Assembly (NCBI RefSeq): GCF_000013885.1
Contig: NC_007964.1
Location: 2,466,001 to 2,530,000, forward strand
Source of the DNA: Nitrobacter hamburgensis X14
Lineage (GTDB): Bacteria; Pseudomonadota; Alphaproteobacteria; Rhizobiales; Xanthobacteraceae
DNA length: 64,000 nucleotides
Direction: 5' to 3'
The notes beneath the pieces were generated by a model, which had not been told where the DNA came from, made no database searches, and was given only the letters and a program-made list of their open reading frames with translations. Below are positions 40,049 to 48,153 of the stretch, in pieces. Position 1 is the stretch's first letter. Every line of letters starts with the position of its first letter. The position numbers and the translations under genes were made by a program.

Positions 40049-40815
40049 GCCATACGCGTCTTCAGGATGGCGCGTCCGCGATCCATGGCAGCGCGCATGG
40101 TGCGAACGGTCTCGGCGATCCCGACGAGCAACGCCTCGCCGATCATGAAGTAACCGATGTTGAGCTCAGCGATCTCAGGCAGCGCCGCGATCGTTTCCGC
40201 CGTGTCATAATCGAGTCCATGCCCGGCGTGAACCTCAAGGCCAGCCGACCTGGCCAGCGCGACGCCTTCGACAATACGGCGCCATTCGAGGTCCGCCTTC
40301 TCCCTGTGACCATCGACGACGGCATCGCACCAGCCGCCGGTGTGAATCTCGATCGCCGGCGCACGCAGTTTCGTCGCCATCTCGATCTGGCGGGCATCGG
40401 CGGAAATGAACAGTGAGACCCGGATACCGGCATCGTTCAGTTTCGCGATGAAAGGCGCCAGCGCATTGTATTGGCCGACCACATCGAGGCCGCCTTCGGT
40501 GGTGAGCTCCTCCCGCCGCTCCGGGACCAGACAAACCGCATGCGGTTTGGTGGCCAGCGCGATCCGTTGCATCTCGGCCGTCGCCGCCATCTCGAAATTG
40601 AGAGGTTTTGCAATTTCAGCCTTCAGCCGCGCCATGTCGGTATCGCGAATATGGCGCCGATCCTCGCGCAGATGCGCGGTGATGCCGTCGGCGCCGGCCG
40701 CGATCGCCGCTAGCGCGATCCGCACCACATCCGGCCGATCGCCGCCGCGCGCGTTGCGCACAGTGGCGACGTGATCAACATTAACTCCGAGGCGTATGGA
40801 AGGAGAATTCAACAT
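40045..40815 (-). CDS. pdxJ: Pyridoxine 5'-phosphate synthase
   Basis: A 256-residue TIM-barrel enzyme that condenses 1-deoxy-D-xylulose 5-phosphate with 3-amino-2-oxopropyl phosphate to pyridoxine phosphate. Family blocks are seen: [17 protein letters not shown] at the N-terminus, [30 protein letters not shown] and [14 protein letters not shown]. It is preceded by rsh with an 86-bp gap and coupled to acpS downstream. Confidence 0.96.
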   Translation of the reverse strand: MLNSPSIRLGVNVDHVATVRNARGGDRPDVVRIALAAIAAGADGITAHLREDRRHIRDTDMARLKAEIAKPLNFEMAATAEMQRIALATKPHAVCLVPERREELTTEGGLDVVGQYNALAPFIAKLNDAGIRVSLFISADARQIEMATKLRAPAIEIHTGGWCDAVVDGHREKADLEWRRIVEGVALARSAGLEVHAGHGLDYDTAETIAALPEIAELNIGYFMIGEALLVGIAETVRTMRAAMDRGRAILKTRMA

Positions 40816-40901
40816 CGGTGGGACTCTTAATTTAGCTCAGCCCGCATTTAGCTTAGCATCGCGACAGTAAAAACGCGCTCAATCTCTCTCATGTTCATTG
40901 T

Positions 40902-43163
40902 CTAGCCATTGACCCGCTCGACGCGCGCCACGACGTCCTTGGCACGCAACTGGGCGATGATAGCACTGAGATGCTTGAGATCGTAGACCTCGAGATCGAT
41001 GGTCATTTCGGTGAAGTCGGGCGAACGCCTGGTCATGCTGATATTGTCGATATTGCCGTCGTGCTCGGCGATCACGGTCGCGACCTGCGCGAGGCTGCCG
41101 GGCTCGTTGAGGCTATCCACAACGATGCGCGCCGGAAACCGCTGCGGCGTGGTGTCGTCGACATCCCAGCGAACGTCGAGCCAGCGCTCCGGCTCTTCCT
41201 CGAAATCCGTCAGCGCCGGCGACTGGATCGGATAGATCGTGATCCCCTCGCCCGGCGTGATGATGCCGACGATGCGGTCGCCCGGTACCGCACCGCCATT
41301 GGGCGCGAACTTGATCGGCAAATTCGAATTGATGCCGCCGATCGGGATTACCGACGGGCCACGAGCGGGATCCGGCGCCGATTTCAATTTGAGCTTCGCG
41401 GCCAGGCTCTTCTTGGCGCCGGCGCCGCCCACCCGCTCCTCCTTGTAGTCCGGGTACATCGCGCGCGCGACATCGGAGGCGCGCATTTCCCCGCGACCCA
41501 CCGAAGCCATCACATCCTCGATCGTGGCGCGCGCCAGCCGTGGCAACGCGCCGGTGAGCTTGTCGTCGGCGTATTCGATTTTCACGCGAGTGAACAGGCG
41601 CTCCACGATCCGCCGGCCAAGGCTGACATACTGACCGCGCACGGCGGCCCGGGTGGCGCGCCGGATCGCGGCCCGCGCCTTGCCCGTGACCGCAAGCGAT
41701 TCCCAGGCCGATGGCGGCGCGGACTGGGCGAGCGACGTCAGGACCTCGACCTCATCACCGTTCTGCAATTGCGACGACAGCGGCGCGAACTTGCCGTTGA
41801 TCTTGCAACCCACCGTACTGTTGCCGACATCCGTATGCACCGCATAGGCAAAGTCGATGACATTGGCGTGCCGCGGCAGCGCGATCAGCTTTCCCTTCGG
41901 AGTGAAGCAGAACACCTGGTCGTGAAACAACTCGAGCTTGGTGTGCTCAAGGAATTCCTCCGGATTGACGCTCTCCGACAGCATTTCGATGGTGTGGCGC
42001 AGCCACGCAAAGGCATTGGATTCGCGGTTGAGCAGTTCGGTCGGCGAACCCGCCCCATCCTTGTAAAAAGCATGTGCGGCGATGCCGAATTCGGCGATGC
42101 GGTCCATCTCCCCGGTGCGCAGTTGCAGTTCGACACGCTGGTTGCCCGGTCCGATCACGGTGGTGTGGATCGAGCGATAGTCGTTCTGCTTCGGCGTCGA
42201 AATGTAGTCCTTGAAGCGCCCGGGCACGACCGGCCACGTCGTGTGGACCACGCCGAGCGCACGATAGCAGGCTCCGACATCGGGCATCACGACGCGAAAT
42301 CCAAAAATATCCGAAAGCTGCTCGAAGCCGACCGATTTTCGTTCCATCTTGGTCCAGATCGAAAACGGCTGCTTGCGACGGCCATTCACGTGCGCGGTGA
42401 TGCCCTTGTTCGCGAGACTGGTCGTGAGCTGGTTCTCGATCTCGCCGATCAGGTTTCGGTTGCGCTCGGCCAACGCGTCGAGCCGCTGCGAAACCACCGC
42501 ATGGGCTTCCGGATCGAGGGTGTGGAACGCCAGATCCTCAAGCTCCTCGCGCATCTCCTGCATGCCCATGCGGCCAGCCAGCGGGGCATAAATGTCGAGA
42601 GTCTCCTCGGCGATGCGCTGGCGCGACGCCGGCGGCACGAATTCCAGGGTGCGCATGTTGTGCAGCCGGTCGGCAAGCTTGATCAGCAGCACGCGGACAT
42701 CTTCGGCGATCGCCAGCAGCAGCTTGCGCAGGTTTTCGGCCTGCTTGGCCTCGCGCGAGACCAGTTCCAGCCGTTTGAGCTTGGTCAGGCCCTCGACCAA
42801 CGTACCGATCTCGTGACCGAACATGTTGTCGATCTCGGCTCGGGTGGCCTCGGTATCCTCGATGGTATCGTGCAGCAGCGCCGCGACGATGGTGGCATCG
42901 TCGAGCTTGAGGCCGGTCAGGATGGCCGCGACCTCGAGCGGATGGGAAAAATAGGGATCGCCCGACGCCCGTATCTGCTCGCCGTGGGCCTTCATGGCAT
43001 AGACGTAGGCCCGATTCAGCAAATCCTCGTTGGTGTCCGGGTTGTAGGAGCGAACGCGCTCGACCAGATCGTACTGGCGCATCATGCGCGGGCGCGGCGG
43101 CCTGGCCGGGGCCGGGGCGGCCGGCGTCGGAGCCTCCCCGACCGAATTGGTCGCGGTCTGCAT
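40902..43163 (-). CDS. rsh: Bifunctional (p)ppGpp synthetase/hydrolase
   Basis: A 753-residue Rel/SpoT homologue that makes and degrades the stringent-response alarmone. Domain order: HD hydrolase (YFSHPLEVAAIL and LLHDTIEDTEAT), synthetase (DIFGFRVVMPDVGACYRALG, RFKDYISTPKQNDYRSIHTT, VELQLRT), TGS (IALPRHANVIDFAYAVHTDVG) and C-terminal ACT (DNISMTRRSPDFTEMTIDLE). HD residues are intact, so hydrolysis is expected. The start at 43163 has GAAGG upstream; ATG 43211 is also in frame. It follows rpoZ on the same strand, the standard alphaproteobacterial pair. Confidence 0.95.
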   Translation of the reverse strand: MQTATNSVGEAPTPAAPAPARPPRPRMMRQYDLVERVRSYNPDTNEDLLNRAYVYAMKAHGEQIRASGDPYFSHPLEVAAILTGLKLDDATIVAALLHDTIEDTEATRAEIDNMFGHEIGTLVEGLTKLKRLELVSREAKQAENLRKLLLAIAEDVRVLLIKLADRLHNMRTLEFVPPASRQRIAEETLDIYAPLAGRMGMQEMREELEDLAFHTLDPEAHAVVSQRLDALAERNRNLIGEIENQLTTSLANKGITAHVNGRRKQPFSIWTKMERKSVGFEQLSDIFGFRVVMPDVGACYRALGVVHTTWPVVPGRFKDYISTPKQNDYRSIHTTVIGPGNQRVELQLRTGEMDRIAEFGIAAHAFYKDGAGSPTELLNRESNAFAWLRHTIEMLSESVNPEEFLEHTKLELFHDQVFCFTPKGKLIALPRHANVIDFAYAVHTDVGNSTVGCKINGKFAPLSSQLQNGDEVEVLTSLAQSAPPSAWESLAVTGKARAAIRRATRAAVRGQYVSLGRRIVERLFTRVKIEYADDKLTGALPRLARATIEDVMASVGRGEMRASDVARAMYPDYKEERVGGAGAKKSLAAKLKLKSAPDPARGPSVIPIGGINSNLPIKFAPNGGAVPGDRIVGIITPGEGITIYPIQSPALTDFEEEPERWLDVRWDVDDTTPQRFPARIVVDSLNEPGSLAQVATVIAEHDGNIDNISMTRRSPDFTEMTIDLEVYDLKHLSAIIAQLRAKDVVARVERVNG

Positions 43164-43389
43164 CTGCTGCCTTCTGCGAGGCCAACTCGCTATAGAACTC
43201 AGTGCCTTCATCGCACGGAAACCGTCCGCTCACCCCCCAATATCTATCCTAGATTGTTCCGGCCGAAAGTCGAATTCGATCTTCAGGCGCACGAGATTTT
43301 GGTTACCGGAGCAAGAGGCCCAGCCGAACGGCCAGCGCCGCCCTCGCAATCACTCGTTCTGCTTCTACTCCTTACCGCTCCTTGAACGC

Positions 43390-43416
43390 AAAAGCCCGGA
43401 CCAGGGCCCGGGCTTG
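43390..43416 (-). terminator. rpoZ: Terminator-like hairpin after rpoZ
   Basis: AAGCCCGG and CCCGGGCTT form a GC-rich stem with a short loop, followed on the minus strand by TTTTGCG. It lies about 25 bp beyond the rpoZ stop codon and would separate rpoZ from rsh or attenuate readthrough. Confidence 0.7.
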
Positions 43417-43441
43417 CAAACGTCACGGTGGCAGCGAGCGT

Positions 43442-43834
43442 TCATTCGTCCTCTTCGGGCTGCTCCTCGCGAGGTGCGAGCCCCTCCAGACCCTTCAGCA
43501 ACTCTTCCTCTGTCATACGCTCAACGGCGACCTCGGTGTCGTCAGCATCGACGCTCGCCCCGGCCGAGCCGATCAAGGGCACCGTGTCGGGCTCGGGCTC
43601 GTCGACCTCGACAAACTTCTGCAAGGAATGAACCAGCTCTTCGCGCATATCTTCGGGGGAGATGGTTTGCTCGGCAATCTCGCGGAGCGAAACCACCGGG
43701 TTTTTGTCGTTATCGCGATCAATCGTAAGTTGCGAACCCGACGAAATCATCCGCGCACGATGCGCGGCCAAAAGAACCAGGTCAAACCGGTTGTCGACCT
43801 TGTCAATGCAATCTTCCACGGTGACGCGCGCCAT
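43442..43834 (-). CDS. rpoZ: DNA-directed RNA polymerase omega subunit
   Basis: A 130-residue omega subunit, which binds beta' and helps assembly and ppGpp response. The conserved N-terminus [20 protein letters not shown] and [13 protein letters not shown] are present, followed by [20 protein letters not shown]. The C-terminal 60 residues are acidic and variable, usual in Rhizobiales. It is followed by rsh. Confidence 0.96.
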   Translation of the reverse strand: MARVTVEDCIDKVDNRFDLVLLAAHRARMISSGSQLTIDRDNDKNPVVSLREIAEQTISPEDMREELVHSLQKFVEVDEPEPDTVPLIGSAGASVDADDTEVAVERMTEEELLKGLEGLAPREEQPEEDE

Positions 43835-44164
43835 TGCCTGTCGCTCCGTTAAGGGGGCCGAAACTGTTAGATGTGTCCGCTAGGTATAGTGGGTTTGCGG
43901 GTTTCGCAACAGGGAATTTAGTATTTGGCGCAAAGGCCAGTCTCTGGTACCCAATACAGGAGCCAGAAGGCCGGCGTTCAGAGAAGCTGAATAAGTCCCA
44001 GTCGGACAAGAATTCGCTTCATTGCATCCTTATCCCCTACGCTGCTTCTGCCTCACCTCATTGCGCTATTGTTTGCTTCAGTTCGATCCGCAAGACGCGA
44101 TTTGCATCATTTGAACGCGTGGATGGCCCGACAATAGCGCCAACAACAATCACGAGAACGCTTG
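43835..44164. other. Divergent intergenic region between rpoZ and the NYN gene
   Basis: A 330-bp gap that should carry promoters for rpoZ (minus) and the NYN-domain gene (plus). Nothing coding is supported; an open frame on the plus strand runs through but has no family features. Confidence 0.5.
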
Positions 44165-44785
44165 ATGTCATCTGCCTCCAACAAGATCGCGCTCTTTATC
44201 GATGGCGCCAATCTCTACGCAACCGCCAAGACGCTCGGCTTCGACATCGACTACAAGCGCCTCCTGAAGGAATTTCAGTCGCGGGGCACGCTTGTCCGTG
44301 CCTTCTATTACACCGCGATCATCGAGGATCAGGAATACTCGTCGATCCGGCCACTGATCGACTGGCTCGACTACAACGGCTACACGGTCGTCACCAAGGC
44401 CACCAAGGAATTCGTCGACGCCAGCGGCCGCCGCAAGGTCAAGGGCAACATGGACATCGAACTCGCGGTCGATGCCATGGAGCTTGCCGAACACGTCGAC
44501 CAGATCGTGCTGTTCTCGGGCGACGGCGATTTCCGCTCCCTGGTCGAAGCGGTGCAGCGCCGCGGCGTTCGCGTGACCGTTGTTTCCACGATCTCAAGCC
44601 AACCGCCGATGATCGCCGATGAACTGCGCCGCCAGGCAGACGTCTTCACCGATCTCGTCGAGTTGCAACCGAAACTCGGCCGCGACCCGTCGGAGCGTTC
44701 GGCGCCGCGCCACCATGCGCCGCAGTTCCTGCAGCGGGCTACCACCGTGGCGCCTCGGCACGATGACGACGACTTCGAGGACTGA
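44165..44785 (+). CDS. NYN-domain (LabA-type) putative ribonuclease
   Basis: A 206-residue protein with a PIN-like NYN nuclease domain. Acidic active-site positions are visible in IALFIDGANLYATAKTLGF, KGNMDIELAVDAMELAEHVD and VLFSGDGDFRSLVEAVQRRG, and the fold ends VRVTVVSTISSQPPMIADEL. After residue 165 it has a charged tail ending RHDDDDFED. NYN proteins cleave RNA (for example in tRNA or mRNA turnover) but the target is unknown here. Its last 23 bp overlap the start of the uracil-DNA glycosylase gene. Confidence 0.88.
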   Translation: MSSASNKIALFIDGANLYATAKTLGFDIDYKRLLKEFQSRGTLVRAFYYTAIIEDQEYSSIRPLIDWLDYNGYTVVTKATKEFVDASGRRKVKGNMDIELAVDAMELAEHVDQIVLFSGDGDFRSLVEAVQRRGVRVTVVSTISSQPPMIADELRRQADVFTDLVELQPKLGRDPSERSAPRHHAPQFLQRATTVAPRHDDDDFED

Positions 44786-45491
44786 TACGCAGTCGCGCGC
44801 CGAGCCCGCTCTGTCCGGCGCAAACACCGCCAGCACAGAACCCGGCCGCGATTGCCCGCTTTGTCCGCGGCTGGTCGATTATCGCCTGTCGGTGCGGGCA
44901 CGCGAACCGGACTGGTTCAACGCCCCCGTCCCCTCTTTCGGCGACCCCGATGCGGCCTTGCTGATCGTCGGCCTGGCGCCGGGCGTGCAAGGGGCCAACC
45001 GCACCGGTCGGCCGTTTACCGGCGATTACGCAGGCGACCTGCTTTACGCCACGCTGCTCAAGTACGGCTTTGCCGCAGGACATTACCAGGCTCGCGTGGA
45101 TGACGGCCTCACCCTGGTCGATTGCCGCATCAGCAATGCGGTGCGCTGTGTGCCGCCGCAAAACAAGCCGCTGCCGGCCGAGATCAACACCTGCCGCGCG
45201 TTTCTGAGCGCCACGCTGGCGGCGATGCCAAAGCTGCGGGCGATTGTCGCGCTCGGCCGCATCGCTCACGATTCCGTGGTGAAGGCACTCGGCCTGCGCG
45301 CCAAAGCCGCCCCCTTCGCGCACGGTGCCGTGCATCGTGCCGGTGCGGTCAGGCTCTACGACAGCTATCACTGCTCCCGCTACAACACCAACACCCGCGT
45401 CCTGACGCCCGAAATGTTCGAGAGTGTGTTCGCGCAGGTGCGCGCCGACCTGGAGCATGATCCCGAAAAATGGAAACCGGTTTTCGGATAA
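44763..45491 (+). CDS. Uracil-DNA glycosylase family protein (family 5, UDGb type)
   Basis: A 242-residue iron-sulfur uracil-DNA glycosylase. The cysteine motif DCPLCPRLVDYR starts the [4Fe-4S] site, with further cysteines in VDCRISNAVRCVPPQNKPLP and INTCRAFL. Motif A reads GLAPGVQGANRTGRPFTGD, the UDGb form, and the C-terminal DNA-intercalation block is SYHCSRYNTNTRVLTPEMFE. UDGb removes uracil and hypoxanthine-like bases from DNA. ATG 44763 lies inside the end of the NYN gene, so translation is probably coupled. Confidence 0.88.
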   Translation: MTTTSRTDTQSRAEPALSGANTASTEPGRDCPLCPRLVDYRLSVRAREPDWFNAPVPSFGDPDAALLIVGLAPGVQGANRTGRPFTGDYAGDLLYATLLKYGFAAGHYQARVDDGLTLVDCRISNAVRCVPPQNKPLPAEINTCRAFLSATLAAMPKLRAIVALGRIAHDSVVKALGLRAKAAPFAHGAVHRAGAVRLYDSYHCSRYNTNTRVLTPEMFESVFAQVRADLEHDPEKWKPVFG

Positions 45492-45514
45492 GATCATGCT
45501 CAATCAAAAGGATA

Positions 45515-45557
45515 GCGCTAGAGTCTGATTTAACGCAGTCGAACCAGACTCTAGCGC
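45515..45557. terminator. Perfect 13-bp inverted repeat after the glycosylase gene
   Basis: GCGCTAGAGTCTG (45515-45527) pairs perfectly with CAGACTCTAGCGC (45545-45557) across a 17-base loop. It lies between convergent genes, 24 bp after one stop and 12 bp before the other, so it may be a bidirectional terminator, though no T run follows. Confidence 0.55.
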
Positions 45558-45568
45558 AACGCTGAAAT

Positions 45569-45832
45569 CTACCTCGCTGCCGTGAAGCGGATACCCATCA
45601 TCTCGCCGTATCGCCAGATTCGTTCGCATTCCCTCGGTGGAGAATTCGGAACCAGCGCGATACCGAAACGCTTTGGCAGGGTCAGGCCGGAAGCGATCAC
45701 CAGGCGCGCGCCATCGTTGGAGATGTCCATCACCTGGCACTCCGATCTGCCCTCGACGGAGTCGAGCACGAGCCACGCCCGTTGATACCGGCGGCGCATG
45801 CGCCGAATGGCGCGCTTCTGTTTGATCCGCAT
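45569..45832 (-). CDS. Small PilZ-like protein
   Basis: An 87-residue protein starting MRIKQKRAIRRMRRRYQRAW at ATG 45832; a TTG at 45883 is the alternative start. The block SECQVMDISNDGARLVIASG, followed by LPKRFGIALVP, fits the D-x-S-x-x-G-A core of PilZ domains. The upstream RxxxR position expected for c-di-GMP binding is replaced by an arginine-rich stretch, so ligand binding is uncertain. Similar short PilZ-type proteins are numerous in Bradyrhizobium relatives. Confidence 0.7.
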   Translation of the reverse strand: MRIKQKRAIRRMRRRYQRAWLVLDSVEGRSECQVMDISNDGARLVIASGLTLPKRFGIALVPNSPPRECERIWRYGEMMGIRFTAAR

Positions 45833-46002
45833 GGCCGGAGCAAACCACCTCAAACCTGAAATTGCCTTGAACCGATCGTTCAAAGTTTAACGGCCGGAGC
45901 CGAACCGGCCGTGGCGGGCGACGTCGCCCAACGGTTATCCACGAAAGCAACCCGGGAGTGTCGACGGTGCCAACAACCGGATCGCAGCAATAACGGGCTC
46001 TC

Positions 46003-46476
46003 TCATCCCCTCGCCCGCAGCAACCGGCCTTTCTCGCGGCCCCAGTCGCGCTTCTTCTCGCTCTCGCGCTTGTCGTGCAGCTTCTTGCCCTTGGCGACCG
46101 CCAGCAGCAGCTTGGCCCGTCCGCGTTCGTTGAAATAGAGCTTGAGCGGAATCAGCGTCATGCCCTCGCGATCGACCGCGCCCAGCAGCTTGTTGATCTG
46201 CTTCCTGTGCAGCAGCAGCTTGCGCGGCCGCTTCGGCTCGTGATTGAAGCGGTTGGCTTGCAGGTATTCGGGGATGTTGGCATTGATCAGCCAGATCTCG
46301 CCGTTTTTCGAATCGGCGTAGGATTCGGCAATCGTGGTCTTGCCGTTGCGGACCGACTTGACCTCGGTTCCGGTCAGCGCAATGCCGGCCTCGACGGTAT
46401 CCTCGATCGCATAGTTGAACCGCGCCTTGCGGTTTTCAGCGACGACCTTGATCGCGCGCTCGTTCTTCTCGGCCAT
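46003..46476 (-). CDS. smpB: SsrA (tmRNA)-binding protein
   Basis: A 157-residue partner of tmRNA that rescues stalled ribosomes. Family blocks are present: [53 protein letters not shown] and the basic C-terminal tail [20 protein letters not shown]. It follows mscL and dapA on the minus strand; the dapA-smpB neighbourhood is conserved, with mscL between them here. Confidence 0.97.
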   Translation of the reverse strand: MAEKNERAIKVVAENRKARFNYAIEDTVEAGIALTGTEVKSVRNGKTTIAESYADSKNGEIWLINANIPEYLQANRFNHEPKRPRKLLLHRKQINKLLGAVDREGMTLIPLKLYFNERGRAKLLLAVAKGKKLHDKRESEKKRDWGREKGRLLRARG

Positions 46477-46540
46477 ATCTGAAACCTCCGGGCGGCGCCT
46501 TTCGAGGAAGGCGACGACGCCCGATCCGGCGGCGTTGCGC

Positions 46541-46960
46541 CTATTTCTTCGTTTTCAGGAGATCGCGGATTTCTGTCAGCAGTTCTTCCTCGCGGGTCGG
46601 CTTCGGCGGCGCCGCGGGTGCTGCCTCATCCTTGCGCTTCAGCTTGCTCATGAAGCGAACCACCATGAACAGCACGAAGGCCACGATCAGGAAGTTCAGC
46701 GTCAGCGTCAGGAAATTGCCCCACGCCAGCACCGCGCCCTGCTTTTTCGCGTCCGCAAGGTTGGTCGCGGTAACGGTCTTCGAAAGACCGGTGAAATAGT
46801 TGGAAAAGTCGAGGCCGCCGGTGACAGCGCCAATGATCGGCATAATGACGTCGGCCACCATCGAGGAGACGATGGCCCCGAACGCGGCGCCGATGATGAC
46901 GGCGACCGCGAGATCGACGACATTGCCCTTCATCGCAAATTCACGAAATTCCTTGAGCAT
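46541..46960 (-). CDS. mscL: Large-conductance mechanosensitive channel
   Basis: A 139-residue channel opened by membrane tension in hypo-osmotic shock. The pore helix [20 protein letters not shown] at the N-terminus, the glycine-rich [16 protein letters not shown], and the C-terminal bundle [19 protein letters not shown] are as expected. Two transmembrane helices are clear, around residues 15-40 and 72-95. It lies between dapA and smpB. Confidence 0.97.
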   Translation of the reverse strand: MLKEFREFAMKGNVVDLAVAVIIGAAFGAIVSSMVADVIMPIIGAVTGGLDFSNYFTGLSKTVTATNLADAKKQGAVLAWGNFLTLTLNFLIVAFVLFMVVRFMSKLKRKDEAAPAAPPKPTREEELLTEIRDLLKTKK

Positions 46961-47031
46961 CGTAATTTCTCCCTCGGTCTTTCACTTTTGCGCGCGGCGA
47001 CGGCAATCCAGTCCCGATGCGGGACCGGAGT

Positions 47032-47922
47032 TCAGTTAAGCAAACCCGCATGCACCATGGCGTCGCGAATGACCTTTCCGGTCGGCGGCGTCACCGGCAG
47101 CAGCGGCAGGCGCACGACCTCATCAAGCCGGCCGAGCAGCTTGAGACCGTGCTTGGCGCCGGCGAGGCCCGGCTCCTTGAAAATGGCGGCGTGCAGCGGC
47201 ACCAGCCGATCCTGAATCGCGAGTCCGGTGGCATAGTCGCCCTTCAGCACCGCGGACATCAGGCTCGCGCACAGTTTTGGCGCCACATTGGCGACCACCG
47301 AGACGCAGCCGTGTCCGCCAGCCGCCATAAAAGCGAGCGCCGTCATGTCCTCGCCCGACAACTGGATGAAGTCCGGCCCCATCGCATGGCGCTGCAGAGA
47401 GACCCGCGCCACATTGGCGGTGGCATCCTTGACGCCGGCGATGTTCTTCAACTCGAATAGCCGCGCCATCGTTTCCACGGAGAGATCGACGACCGAGCGC
47501 GACGGAATGTTATAGATGATGATCGGGATGCCGATCGCGTCGTTCACCGTCTTGAAGTGATGGTACATGCCTTCCTGCGTCGGCTTGTTGTAGTACGGCG
47601 TCACTACCAGCACCGCGTCCGCGCCCGCTTTCTCGGCATGAACGGCCAGATCGACCGCCTCGCGGGTCGAATTCGAGCCCGCGCCCGCAATCACCGGGAC
47701 CCGGCCCCTCGCCTCATCGATGCACCATTCCACCACCTTGCGGTGCTCGTCGTGGCTCAGCGTCGGGCTCTCGCCGGTTGTTCCGACCGGCACCAGTCCG
47801 TGGACGCCCTCGCCGATCTGCCAACTCACGAGGCTGCGGAAGGCGGCCTCATCGACGGAGCCGTTCTTGAACGGCGTCACCAGGGCGGTGTACGATCCCC
47901 GGAACTTCGTCTTGCTTGCCAT
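47032..47922 (-). CDS. dapA: 4-hydroxy-tetrahydrodipicolinate synthase
   Basis: A 296-residue class I aldolase-type enzyme at the branch to lysine and diaminopimelate. The opening [17 protein letters not shown], the [14 protein letters not shown] motif and the Schiff-base lysine region [15 protein letters not shown] are present. The start at 47922 (MASKTKFRG) is preferred over 47949. It diverges from the lytic transglycosylase gene, and its product feeds peptidoglycan synthesis. Confidence 0.96.
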   Translation of the reverse strand: MASKTKFRGSYTALVTPFKNGSVDEAAFRSLVSWQIGEGVHGLVPVGTTGESPTLSHDEHRKVVEWCIDEARGRVPVIAGAGSNSTREAVDLAVHAEKAGADAVLVVTPYYNKPTQEGMYHHFKTVNDAIGIPIIIYNIPSRSVVDLSVETMARLFELKNIAGVKDATANVARVSLQRHAMGPDFIQLSGEDMTALAFMAAGGHGCVSVVANVAPKLCASLMSAVLKGDYATGLAIQDRLVPLHAAIFKEPGLAGAKHGLKLLGRLDEVVRLPLLPVTPPTGKVIRDAMVHAGLLN

Positions 47923-48153
47923 GATCCGCTCCAACACGTTGCGCGGCATCGCCGTCTGCCGAATTCGATGCCGTATCAGTCATATCGGGTCTGACGCTGC
48001 TACGAAAGGTCTGCGCCCGGAGCGGCAGCCGCGATTTTGCCGTGGTCGGAGCGCACACAATCCCGGCGCCCGGATTTTAGTGCTTTGTCCACATATTTAA
48101 TGAAATAGTAAGGGGATTTTGGGGGTCTGCCTAATTCGCCGAGAGGGATTGCC

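Noticed and set aside
40971..43385. An 804-codon plus-strand frame antisense to rsh
   Set aside because: rsh has full domain structure on the minus strand; the antisense frame has none.
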